This document shows positions 1 through 6,435 of a stretch of 14,079 nt of DNA, in pieces (positions within the stretch are counted from its first letter, which is position 1; every line of letters starts with the position of its first letter). The DNA lies in the NCBI GenBank assembly GCA_026786225.1, contig JAJAYN010000161.1, positions 1-14,079 of the forward strand. The letters run 5' to 3'. The notes beneath the pieces were generated by a model. It was not told where the DNA came from. It made no database searches and worked only from the letters and a program-made list of their open reading frames with translations. Position numbers and translations under genes: made by a program. Source of the DNA: Burkholderiales bacterium. Lineage in GTDB: Bacteria > Pseudomonadota > Gammaproteobacteria > Burkholderiales > Usitatibacteraceae.

Positions 1-1
1 G

Positions 2-670
2 ATTACACGTGGCGAGGTGGCAATTGATGGTGAAGTCTGCACAGACGTCGCATCCGACTGGAACGTCGCGCCGCTGTTGCCTGATGGCGGGGCATTTGAA
101 TTCAGTGTGGAAGGCTTGCGCTGGCAATACCACGCCAAGGCCTATTTGATGCTCAACAAACCAGCGGACTTTGAATGTTCGCAGAAGCCGAAATCGCACC
201 CCAGTGTGTATACGCTGCTCTCGGCACCGTTGCGGACGCGCGACGTGCAGACCGTGGGGCGGCTCGATCAGGACACGACCGGGATGTTGCTGTTTTCCGA
301 TGATGGCCAGTTCATCCATCGCATGACTTCACCCAAACACGAGGTACCGAAGATCTATGAAGCCGTGACCAGCGAGGTTGTCACGCCGGAACAGGTTGCG
401 CGCTTACTCGAAGGTGTGGTGCTCGACGACAGCCCCAATCCGGTTGCCGCACTTGCCTGCACGGTCACCGCCGCAGGGAAATTACAACTCACGCTGACAT
501 CGGGCAAATACCATCAGGTGAAACGCATGCTCGCCGCCGTCGGTAACCACGTCGAAAGCCTGCATCGCAGCCAGATCGGTCGCCTGCCGATGCCGGCCGA
601 TTTGGCCGAGGGGCAATGGCGCTGGCTGACGCCACACGAACTCTTGCTGGCCAGTACCAGCACATCTTGA
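2..670 (+). CDS. rsuA: 16S rRNA pseudouridine synthase RsuA (5' partial)
   Basis: This enzyme isomerises one uridine to pseudouridine in 16S rRNA (U516 in E. coli) during small-subunit assembly in the cytoplasm. The reading frame is open to the left edge, where ITRGEVAIDGE looks like the end of the N-terminal S4 RNA-binding domain. The true start therefore lies outside the window, and the GTG at 17 is not the start. The catalytic block VGRLDQDTTGMLLFSDDG carries the invariant Asp at codon 266-268. KIYEA and the C-terminal block GKYHQVKRMLAAVGNHVESL match RsuA closely, and the protein ends normally. The related RluB/RluE/RluF enzymes share this fold, but the ITSP-like MTSPKHEVPKIYEA stretch and the short C-terminus favour RsuA. 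The next gene begins about 125 bases downstream. Confidence 0.9.
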   Translation: MTRGEVAIDGEVCTDVASDWNVAPLLPDGGAFEFSVEGLRWQYHAKAYLMLNKPADFECSQKPKSHPSVYTLLSAPLRTRDVQTVGRLDQDTTGMLLFSDDGQFIHRMTSPKHEVPKIYEAVTSEVVTPEQVARLLEGVVLDDSPNPVAALACTVTAAGKLQLTLTSGKYHQVKRMLAAVGNHVESLHRSQIGRLPMPADLAEGQWRWLTPHELLLASTSTS

Positions 671-780
671 TGAAGTTTTTGAACCGATGCACCATCAATT
701 CAATGTCGATTAGGCTAAAATCAACGGCATCACACGAGCAGGCCGATTTGATGCCTACCATTCGACCGATGTGACAATTC

Positions 781-788
781 AGAAAGGA
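781..788 (+). promoter_or_regulatory. Ribosome binding site for a TTG start
   Basis: AGAAAGGA lies 7 bases before the TTG at 796-798. It is the only good Shine-Dalgarno match in this stretch and is the main reason to accept a non-ATG start for the small gene that follows. A TAAAAT at 716-721 could be a -10 box, but no convincing -35 box is at the right distance, so no promoter is called. Confidence 0.55.
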
Positions 789-795
789 TCACCAA

Positions 796-966
796 TTGGC
801 AAAGCCAAACTACAATTTTGCAAAACGCCAGCGCGAACTCGCCAAGAAGGCGAAAAAAGAAGAAAAGCAACAACGCAAAGCTGCAACCGGCCTACCAGAG
901 GAGGGTGAAGCTGCAGAAACAGACGAACCCGTTGAAACGCCAGACGAGGTAAAGCCGGCTGCCTGA
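796..966 (+). CDS. Small lysine-rich conserved protein, 56 aa
   Basis: This short gene starts with TTG behind a good ribosome binding site and ends in TGA at 964-966. The product begins MAKPNYNFAKRQRELAKK. It has a strongly basic first half (KKAKKEEKQQRK) and an acidic second half (EEGEAAETDEPVETPDE), a charge split typical of small, probably unstructured or helical nucleic-acid-associated proteins. There is no signal peptide or membrane segment. From memory, proteins beginning MAKPNYNF.KRQRELAKK recur as uncharacterised proteins in betaproteobacteria. That is recall, not a search. The following methyltransferase gene starts 20 bases later on the same strand, so the two may be co-transcribed. 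Function is unknown. A role near RNA or ribosomes would be a guess from charge and neighbours only. Confidence 0.7.
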   Translation: MAKPNYNFAKRQRELAKKAKKEEKQQRKAATGLPEEGEAAETDEPVETPDEVKPAA

Positions 967-986
967 CGGCATCAACGCGCAACCGT

Positions 987-1943
987 ATGGGTTCGACTTC
1001 ATCAAGGGCTGAACCCACGCGGGCACGCGGCAAGTCCGACGCAAATGGTGCCGTGGAGGCGACCCCCAGGTTACCTGACAAGGCGCAAGAAAACGCGGTG
1101 GAAATCCGGCCCGGCCAGTCGATTGAACTGCTCAAGGCGCTGCATATCCTGACGGCGGACGGGCGAATGAATCAGGATAGCCGCCGCAAGTTAAAACAGG
1201 TTTACCACCTCACCCAGTTTATAGAGCCCCTGCTGCGGCAAATACTGCTGCAGCATCCCGATATCAACCTCGTCGATCATGGTGCGGGAAAGTCCTATCT
1301 TGGCTTCCTTCTTTACGATCTGTTCTTCAAATCGATACCGGGCAATCACAGGGTTTATGGTATCGAGACGCGGGACACTTTAGTCGAGAAGTCACGCGCG
1401 CTGGCCGAAAAGTGCGGTTTTTCCAATATGTCATTCCTGAATTTATCGGTCGCCGAGTCCATCGTTTCCGACCAGTTGCCGGCCAAGGTGGATATGGTCA
1501 CCGCGCTCCACGCCTGCAACACGGCGACCGATGAAGCCATTCAATTCGGCCTGAAAAAGCAGGCGAGATTCATGGTGCTCGTACCTTGTTGTCAGGCGGA
1601 GGTCGCGGCGATATTCAGGAAGAATAAAAGCGTCGATCTGGCAAAAAGCGCGCTGACAGAAATCTGGCGGCACCCGCTGCATACACGCGAATTCGGCAGC
1701 CAGATCACCAATGTATTGCGTTGCCTGCAATTGGAAGCGCATGGCTACCAGGTGAACGTGACGGAACTGGTCGGCTGGGAACATTCGATGAAAAATGAAC
1801 TGATCATTGCCACCTACAAGGACCTGCCGCGCCATCGTCCTGCGGAGCGTCTGAAGGAAGTGCTGCACACGCTGGGGCTTGATGAAATGCAGACGAGGTT
1901 TTTTACGCCGTCTTTTGTGCCTGCTTCCACGATGATCGCGTAG
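987..1943 (+). CDS. SAM-dependent methyltransferase with HAC...ATD / PCC motifs
   Basis: The 318-residue protein has a Rossmann-type methyltransferase core after a poorly conserved, probably disordered N-terminus (residues 1-40). The SAM-binding glycine loop is DHGAGKSYLGF (97-107), and the acidic residue expected to hold the SAM ribose is E127 in GIETRD. Downstream are LHACNTATD (174-182), VPCCQ (199-203) and GWEHSMKNELI (263-273). This combination is typical of the methyltransferase family (Methyltransf_32 type) that includes the eukaryotic GSTCD and METTL25-like proteins. Its substrates in bacteria are not established. No clear Shine-Dalgarno precedes the ATG at 987, and the conserved part starts only around residue 38, so a start further in is possible. 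The gene sits between the small lysine-rich gene (20-base gap) and the protease gene (19-base gap), suggesting one transcript. Substrate unknown; RNA or protein are both plausible. Confidence 0.85.
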   Translation: MGSTSSRAEPTRARGKSDANGAVEATPRLPDKAQENAVEIRPGQSIELLKALHILTADGRMNQDSRRKLKQVYHLTQFIEPLLRQILLQHPDINLVDHGAGKSYLGFLLYDLFFKSIPGNHRVYGIETRDTLVEKSRALAEKCGFSNMSFLNLSVAESIVSDQLPAKVDMVTALHACNTATDEAIQFGLKKQARFMVLVPCCQAEVAAIFRKNKSVDLAKSALTEIWRHPLHTREFGSQITNVLRCLQLEAHGYQVNVTELVGWEHSMKNELIIATYKDLPRHRPAERLKEVLHTLGLDEMQTRFFTPSFVPASTMIA

Positions 1944-1962
1944 TGCATTCCGCTTTCAGACC

Positions 1963-3033
1963 ATGACGAGCCGAACACAATCCTATTACGAGCTTCTCGA
2001 CATCCTGCCTGACGCAAAACGGGAGGAGATTGCGCTGGGCTACCAGCGCGCACTCGAAGCGCTCGCACAGGTTCACGATACCGATCCGAAGCGTCGCGCA
2101 GCGCTGCGTAAGGCATTTGAAGTGTTGTCCGACCCCATTCAGCGCATGTCCTACGACCTCAGCGCGTTACCTCGCGAATCCGCTGCGCGCTTTGCCGATC
2201 AAACTCCCAGCCATGACGACGACAACGCGGCACTGTCGCAGGTTGCGCGCATATGGGAAAGCGCCTGGGGCAAGGTGCTCGTCGCTGCGTTAATCCTGAT
2301 TGTCATCGTCATGTGGGCGAAATCGGGAAAACCAGCAGCCGCAGACGCGGCTTCGGGTGGCGCACTGCAGTCGTCCGCGTCGACAGGTGCACCCGTGTCG
2401 AGCAGCGCCTCTTCCTCTGGTTCGGCATCGGCAAAATCCGACACGAAGTCGACCTCTGCATCGACCGCGCCATCCGGCCCAAGAACCGCCGAAGATATTT
2501 TCAGTCAGGTTTCACTCAGCGTCGTGCGCATAATCGTCACCAATTCGGCGGGTTCGCCGGTAGCCAGCGGTAGCGGCGTCGTGATTGGCCCTGGTAGCGT
2601 AATTACCAATTGCCATGTGGCGATGCGCGGCGACTCCCTCGAAGTAACGCTGGGCGGCGCATCTTATTCAGCATCGGTGGAAGTTGCCAACGAGGATCGC
2701 GACCTGTGTCTGCTCGACGTTTCCGGGCTGGCCGCACCTGCGGTCAGTCTGGGTAGCGTTGACGCGCTGCGTGTCGGGCAGCGCGTCTATGCGGTCGGCG
2801 CACCGCAAGGACTCGATCTCACCATTAGCGATGGCATTGTCTCGGCATTGCGGGAGTCGCAGGGTAGCAAGATCATTCAGACCACGGCGCCGGTTTCTCC
2901 AGGCTCCAGCGGTGGCGGTTTGTTTGATACGGCGGGGCGCATGGTTGGTGTGGTGACGTTTCAGAACAAGGTCGGCCAGAATCTCAATTTTGCGCTACCA
3001 GCTGATTGGGTTGGCGAGATGCGGACTCGCTGA
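1963..3033 (+). CDS. Membrane-anchored trypsin-like protease with degenerate J-like N-terminal domain
   Basis: The 356-residue protein has four parts. Residues 7-65 resemble a J domain: SYYELLDILPDAKREEI at the front and AFEVLSDPIQRMSYD at the back. The HPD tripeptide needed to stimulate Hsp70 is absent, with HDTDP at the equivalent loop. Residues 105-119 form one hydrophobic segment (VLVAALILIVIVMWA). Residues 121-175 are a Ser/Ala/Gly-rich linker. Residues 176-350 are an HtrA-like (S1C) trypsin fold with a complete triad: H218 in TNCHV, D247 in DRDLCLL and S316 in SPGSSGGGLFD. There is no PDZ domain and the C-terminus stops after the protease. The expected topology is J-like domain in the cytoplasm and protease in the periplasm (inference from one anchor and the linker). 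It probably takes part in envelope protein quality control or processing, but its substrate is unknown. No good ribosome binding site is visible; the start is 19 bases after the methyltransferase gene. Confidence 0.88.
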   Translation: MTSRTQSYYELLDILPDAKREEIALGYQRALEALAQVHDTDPKRRAALRKAFEVLSDPIQRMSYDLSALPRESAARFADQTPSHDDDNAALSQVARIWESAWGKVLVAALILIVIVMWAKSGKPAAADAASGGALQSSASTGAPVSSSASSSGSASAKSDTKSTSASTAPSGPRTAEDIFSQVSLSVVRIIVTNSAGSPVASGSGVVIGPGSVITNCHVAMRGDSLEVTLGGASYSASVEVANEDRDLCLLDVSGLAAPAVSLGSVDALRVGQRVYAVGAPQGLDLTISDGIVSALRESQGSKIIQTTAPVSPGSSGGGLFDTAGRMVGVVTFQNKVGQNLNFALPADWVGEMRTR

Positions 3034-3178
3034 TAGACACAAGGCACGCCCAACGGCATGAAATGGCCCAACGCATGCGGCGAATTGTTCGTCACACAAT
3101 CCTTAACACTTTTGCGGAAACAAAGTCTTCGCCTGGGAACGCATTCGGCGTAGGATTGGAAACTCTTTTTTGATCGAT

Positions 3179-3183
3179 GGAAG
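3179..3183 (+). promoter_or_regulatory. Ribosome binding site selecting the second ATG
   Basis: GGAAG lies 5 bases before the ATG at 3189. The earlier in-frame ATG at 3177 overlaps this site and has no purine-rich sequence at a usable distance, so 3189 is the better start. Confidence 0.45.
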
Positions 3184-3188
3184 CGCAC

Positions 3189-3497
3189 ATGTCCGGACAC
3201 AGCAGCAGCCCCAGCAGCCCCAGCAGTTCCAGTACTCCCGCAAACAAAAACAATCAGGAACACGATCCGGTCCGGGACATGGCGGTACAGATTTACGTCA
3301 AGCTGGCGAGCGATGCGATCGTCGTCGCCGATGCCACAGCCAAAATAACAGCCAGCCCGGAAAGTCTGGCAAAGATCAGCTTCAAGCTTGCGGAAGCCTT
3401 TCAGAAACTCGAAGCCGAGATGAAGGCAAGTGCTGCGCCAAAACACGCGACATTCGACGTAGACAAGCTCGACTTCGACGCCTGGACGACCAAATAG
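3189..3497 (+). CDS. Small conserved-looking protein with Ser/Pro-rich N-terminus, 102 aa
   Basis: I do not recognise a named family. From the ATG at 3189 the protein begins MSGHSSSPSSPSSSSTP, a low-complexity leader encoded by near-repeated CAGCAGCCC units at about 3200-3230. A well-ordered amphipathic part follows: DPVRDMAVQIYVKLASDAIVV, then SPESLAKISFKLAEAFQKLEAEM, which read as two helices. The tail FDVDKLDFDAWTTK is acidic and aromatic. There is no signal peptide, membrane segment or cysteine pattern. It is probably cytoplasmic and helical, perhaps dimeric through the heptad-like second helix (inference). The start could also be the ATG at 3177, which would add MEAH. The gene faces korB tail to tail with only 20 bases between the two stop codons, and 155 bases separate it from the protease gene. 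The region 3034-3188 shows no convincing promoter. Confidence 0.7.
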   Translation: MSGHSSSPSSPSSSSTPANKNNQEHDPVRDMAVQIYVKLASDAIVVADATAKITASPESLAKISFKLAEAFQKLEAEMKASAAPKHATFDVDKLDFDAWTTK

Positions 3498-3517
3498 CGC
3501 TTGGCTTAGTGGTTAAG

Positions 3518-4573
3518 TTATCGCAGTGAAGCGTTCAGTTTTGCGAGCGCCGCTGATCCGGGGTTTAGCGCTTTATCGTCAAGCAAATTAAGCGGTATAT
3601 CCACCGTATTTGCAGCCGCGTGCAAGTCGGTCGGATCGCCATCGACAAACAACAGGCCCGTCGAAATCTCATGCTTGGCGCGGCTTTCCAGCAAGTGATT
3701 CATTGCGGCGATGCGGTCCGTCGGGTCGTAACCGTCTTGAAGTTTTCGCAAACGTAAAACCGAACCGTCGTGTTGCTCTACTTCCTGTAGCGTTCCCGGC
3801 GCGTATTCGGTGGTGATCTCATCGCGGAACTTGATCACATCCAGAAAATTCACCGCCTCGTTGTGTTCGCGAACATAGTCGTAGCTCTTGGTCGAGCCCT
3901 CGTGATTGTTGAATGCCACGCAGGGCGAAATTACGTCGATAAACGCCGCCCCCTGATGCAAGATCGCGCCCTGAATAAGTGGCACCAGTTGCTGCTTGTC
4001 ACCCGAGAAGCTCCTCGCGATATAAGTGGCACCGAGTTGCATCGCCAAGCCAACCAGATCGATCGCCTCATCCGTATTGACCGCTCCTCGTTTACTCTTT
4101 GAGCCACGGTCCGAGGTTGCAGAAAATTGCCCTTTCGTCAGTCCATATACACCGTTGTTTTCGACGATGTAGGTCATGTTCACACCGCGCCGCATGACGT
4201 GTGCAAATTGCCCGAGCCCGATGGAAGCCGAATCGCCGTCGCCCGAAACGCCCAGGTAAATGAGCTCACGATTGGCAAGGTTCGCGCCTGTCAGCACCGA
4301 AGGCATGCGGCCATGCACGGTATTGAATCCGTGTGAATTGCCGAGGAAATAAGTTGGCGTTTTCGATGAGCAACCGATGCCGGAAAGTTTGGCAATGCGA
4401 TGCGGCGGCAGATCGAGTTCGAAACAGGCCTGAATGATGGCGGCACTGATGGAATCGTGCCCACAGCCGGCACAAAGCGTGGAGATCGCACCTTCGTAAT
4501 AGCGGCGCGTAAAACCCAGCTTGTTAAGCGGCAGGTTGGGGTGATGCAATTTTGGTTTGGCAAGATAGGTCAT
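3518..4573 (-). CDS. korB: 2-oxoacid (2-oxoglutarate) oxidoreductase, beta subunit
   Basis: The beta subunit of the 2-oxoacid:ferredoxin oxidoreductase family binds thiamine diphosphate and one [4Fe-4S] cluster. With KorA it makes the CoA thioester and CO2 from a 2-oxoacid, reversibly. In the 351 residues the cluster cysteines are visible as C34 and C37 (CAGCGHD), C68 (GIGCSS) and C218 (ISPC). The thiamine diphosphate/magnesium site is GDGDSASIG (111-119) with NNGVYGLTKGQ (139-149). The LTKGQ form, rather than the TGG form of pyruvate enzymes, fits the 2-oxoglutarate/broad 2-oxoacid branch; this is family knowledge applied by inference. The ATG overlaps the korA stop codon as ATGA (4570-4573), so translation is probably coupled. 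It is the last gene of the three-gene operon. Length is normal for the family. Substrate assignment is less certain than family assignment. Confidence 0.93.
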   Translation of the reverse strand: MTYLAKPKLHHPNLPLNKLGFTRRYYEGAISTLCAGCGHDSISAAIIQACFELDLPPHRIAKLSGIGCSSKTPTYFLGNSHGFNTVHGRMPSVLTGANLANRELIYLGVSGDGDSASIGLGQFAHVMRRGVNMTYIVENNGVYGLTKGQFSATSDRGSKSKRGAVNTDEAIDLVGLAMQLGATYIARSFSGDKQQLVPLIQGAILHQGAAFIDVISPCVAFNNHEGSTKSYDYVREHNEAVNFLDVIKFRDEITTEYAPGTLQEVEQHDGSVLRLRKLQDGYDPTDRIAAMNHLLESRAKHEISTGLLFVDGDPTDLHAAANTVDIPLNLLDDKALNPGSAALAKLNASLR

Positions 4574-6435
4574 TTGTTTTCCCGGCTTACGCGTTTCGAG
4601 AGGACCGCGTGCAATGGCGCCACGTGCAGCGCCTTGAGTTTTTGCGAAATTTCATTGGCTATAAAGCGCGCGGTGATGGGTGTGCCATCGTAATGCAGCA
4701 CTGGCGTGAGTACGGCAGGGTCGATCGCGCCTTCGCTAATAATCAGCGTACGTAGTTGCGCATCTCGATTTTGCTCAACGACGAACAGATCGTCGTGCGC
4801 AGCGATGAAATCCAGTACCTCATCAGCGAATGGAAAGGCACGCACCCGCAACGCATCCAGGTGCAGGCCGCCGTCATTGAGCAAGTCAAGTGCTTCGTGC
4901 ATGGCCGGGCTGGTGGAGCCGTAATAAATCACGCCAAAACGGGTCGCGTGCGCCGCCTTGGTGATGACGGGTTTGGGTACGATTTCCTTGGCGGTCTCGA
5001 ATTTACGCAGCAACCGCTGCATGTTATCGACGTAGGCGTCGCCTTCTTCGGTGTAGCGTGCATACCGGTCTCGGCTGGTGCCGCGGGTGAAGTAGCTTCC
5101 CTTGGTAGGATGCGTGCCGGGATAAGTGCGATAGGGAATACCATCGCCATCTACATCGAGGTAGCGGCCAAAATCCTTACCCGCTTCCAGTGCTTCTGCC
5201 GTCATGACCTTGCCGCGGTCCATGCGGCGCGCTTCGTCCCACTCAAACGGTTTGCACAAGCGCTCGTTCATGCCGATATCGAGATCCAGCATGACGAAGA
5301 TCGGTGTCTGCAGGCGATCAGCCAGATCGAATGCCTCAGCGCCGAACGCGAAACACTCGTGCGGGTCTTCCGGGAAAAGCAGCACGTGCTTGGTATCACC
5401 GTGCGAGGCATACGCGCAGCTGAGTACATCCGATTGCTGTGTGCGGGTCGGCATACCGGTGGATGGTCCCGCGCGCTGCACGTCAAATATGACCGAGGGA
5501 ATTTCCGCAAAGTAGGCGAGGCCAAGGAATTCCTGCATCAGCGAAATGCCAGGGCCGGATGTCGCCGTGAAAGACCGCGCACCATTCCAGGCGGCACCAA
5601 TTACCATGCCGATCGAGGCGAGCTCGTCTTCTGCCTGCACGATGGCGTAGCGCGCCTTGCCGTCGTCGGTGGTTCGGTATTTCTTGCAGTGTTTGGCAAA
5701 TGCTTCAGCCAGTGAAGAGGAGGGTGTAATCGGATACCAGGCGGCCACTGTTGCACCGCCATAAACTGCGCCCAATGCAGCCGCGCTGTTACCTTCGACA
5801 AAAATCCGGTCGCCAACCTTGTCGGCCCGCTTGACCTTCAGGCCAATATTGCAATCCAGATGTTGGAGTGCGTAATCGCGGCCCATATGCAGCGCGGCAA
5901 TGTTTGGCGGCAACAGCTTTTCTTTGCCCTTGTACTGCTCGGCAATGAGTTCCTCAAGCACGGCGACTTCAACGTCAAGCAGTGCCGACAGCGCACCGAC
6001 ATAGATGATGTTCTTGAATAATTGGCGTTGGCGCGGATCGGTGTATGCCGCGTTCACAATTTCGGTAAGCGGAATACCGATAACGTTGATGTCTGCGCGG
6101 AATTTCGACTGCGGCATCTGACGGGTGGAGTCATAAAACAGGTACCCGCCGGTTTCAATTTCGGCAACATCCTTGTCCCAGGTCTGTGGGTTCATCGCGA
6201 CCATGAAATCGCATCCGCCGCGACGCGCAAGGTAGCCGTCTTCGGTCACCCGCACTTCGTACCAGGTCGGCAGGCCCTGAATGTTTGACGGGAAAATATT
6301 GCGCGGCGAAACCGGTACGCCCATACGCAGTATCGACTTGGCAAACAGGGTGTTGGCCGATGCTGACCCCGAGCCGTTGACGTTGGCGAACTTGATGACG
6401 AAATCGTTGACTGCAGTGATCGCAAGCTTGCTCAT
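4570..6435 (-). CDS. korA: 2-oxoacid (2-oxoglutarate) oxidoreductase, fused gamma-alpha subunit
   Basis: The 621-residue protein joins the gamma domain (about residues 10-200) to the alpha pyrimidine-binding and transketolase-C-like domains. The signature YPITPSS is at 234-240, preceded by the domain-start motif EGNSAAALGA (214-223). SGPGISLM (293-300) and RAGPSTGMPTRTQQSD (321-336) follow, and the C-terminal domain carries YGSTSPA (505-511) and VEQNRDAQL (553-561). No iron-sulfur cysteines are present; the electrons leave through KorB. A longer frame reaches 6561, but those 42 extra codons overlap the upstream gene. The ATG at 6433-6435 has a GGAGG 7 bases ahead (plus-strand 6443-6447) and forms an ATGA overlap with the upstream stop, so 6435 is taken as the start. 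It works with KorB and the FAD/iron-sulfur subunit encoded just upstream. Confidence 0.94.
   Translation of the reverse strand: MSKLAITAVNDFVIKFANVNGSGSASANTLFAKSILRMGVPVSPRNIFPSNIQGLPTWYEVRVTEDGYLARRGGCDFMVAMNPQTWDKDVAEIETGGYLFYDSTRQMPQSKFRADINVIGIPLTEIVNAAYTDPRQRQLFKNIIYVGALSALLDVEVAVLEELIAEQYKGKEKLLPPNIAALHMGRDYALQHLDCNIGLKVKRADKVGDRIFVEGNSAAALGAVYGGATVAAWYPITPSSSLAEAFAKHCKKYRTTDDGKARYAIVQAEDELASIGMVIGAAWNGARSFTATSGPGISLMQEFLGLAYFAEIPSVIFDVQRAGPSTGMPTRTQQSDVLSCAYASHGDTKHVLLFPEDPHECFAFGAEAFDLADRLQTPIFVMLDLDIGMNERLCKPFEWDEARRMDRGKVMTAEALEAGKDFGRYLDVDGDGIPYRTYPGTHPTKGSYFTRGTSRDRYARYTEEGDAYVDNMQRLLRKFETAKEIVPKPVITKAAHATRFGVIYYGSTSPAMHEALDLLNDGGLHLDALRVRAFPFADEVLDFIAAHDDLFVVEQNRDAQLRTLIISEGAIDPAVLTPVLHYDGTPITARFIANEISQKLKALHVAPLHAVLSKRVSRENK

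Noticed and set aside
3498..3533. CGCTT...AAGCG inverted repeat between the convergent small gene and korB
   Set aside because: A five-base stem with a 26-base loop is expected by chance and has no T-run.
4756..5715. 319-codon open frame on the plus strand
   Set aside because: It is antisense to korA and has no recognisable domain; a codon-bias shadow.
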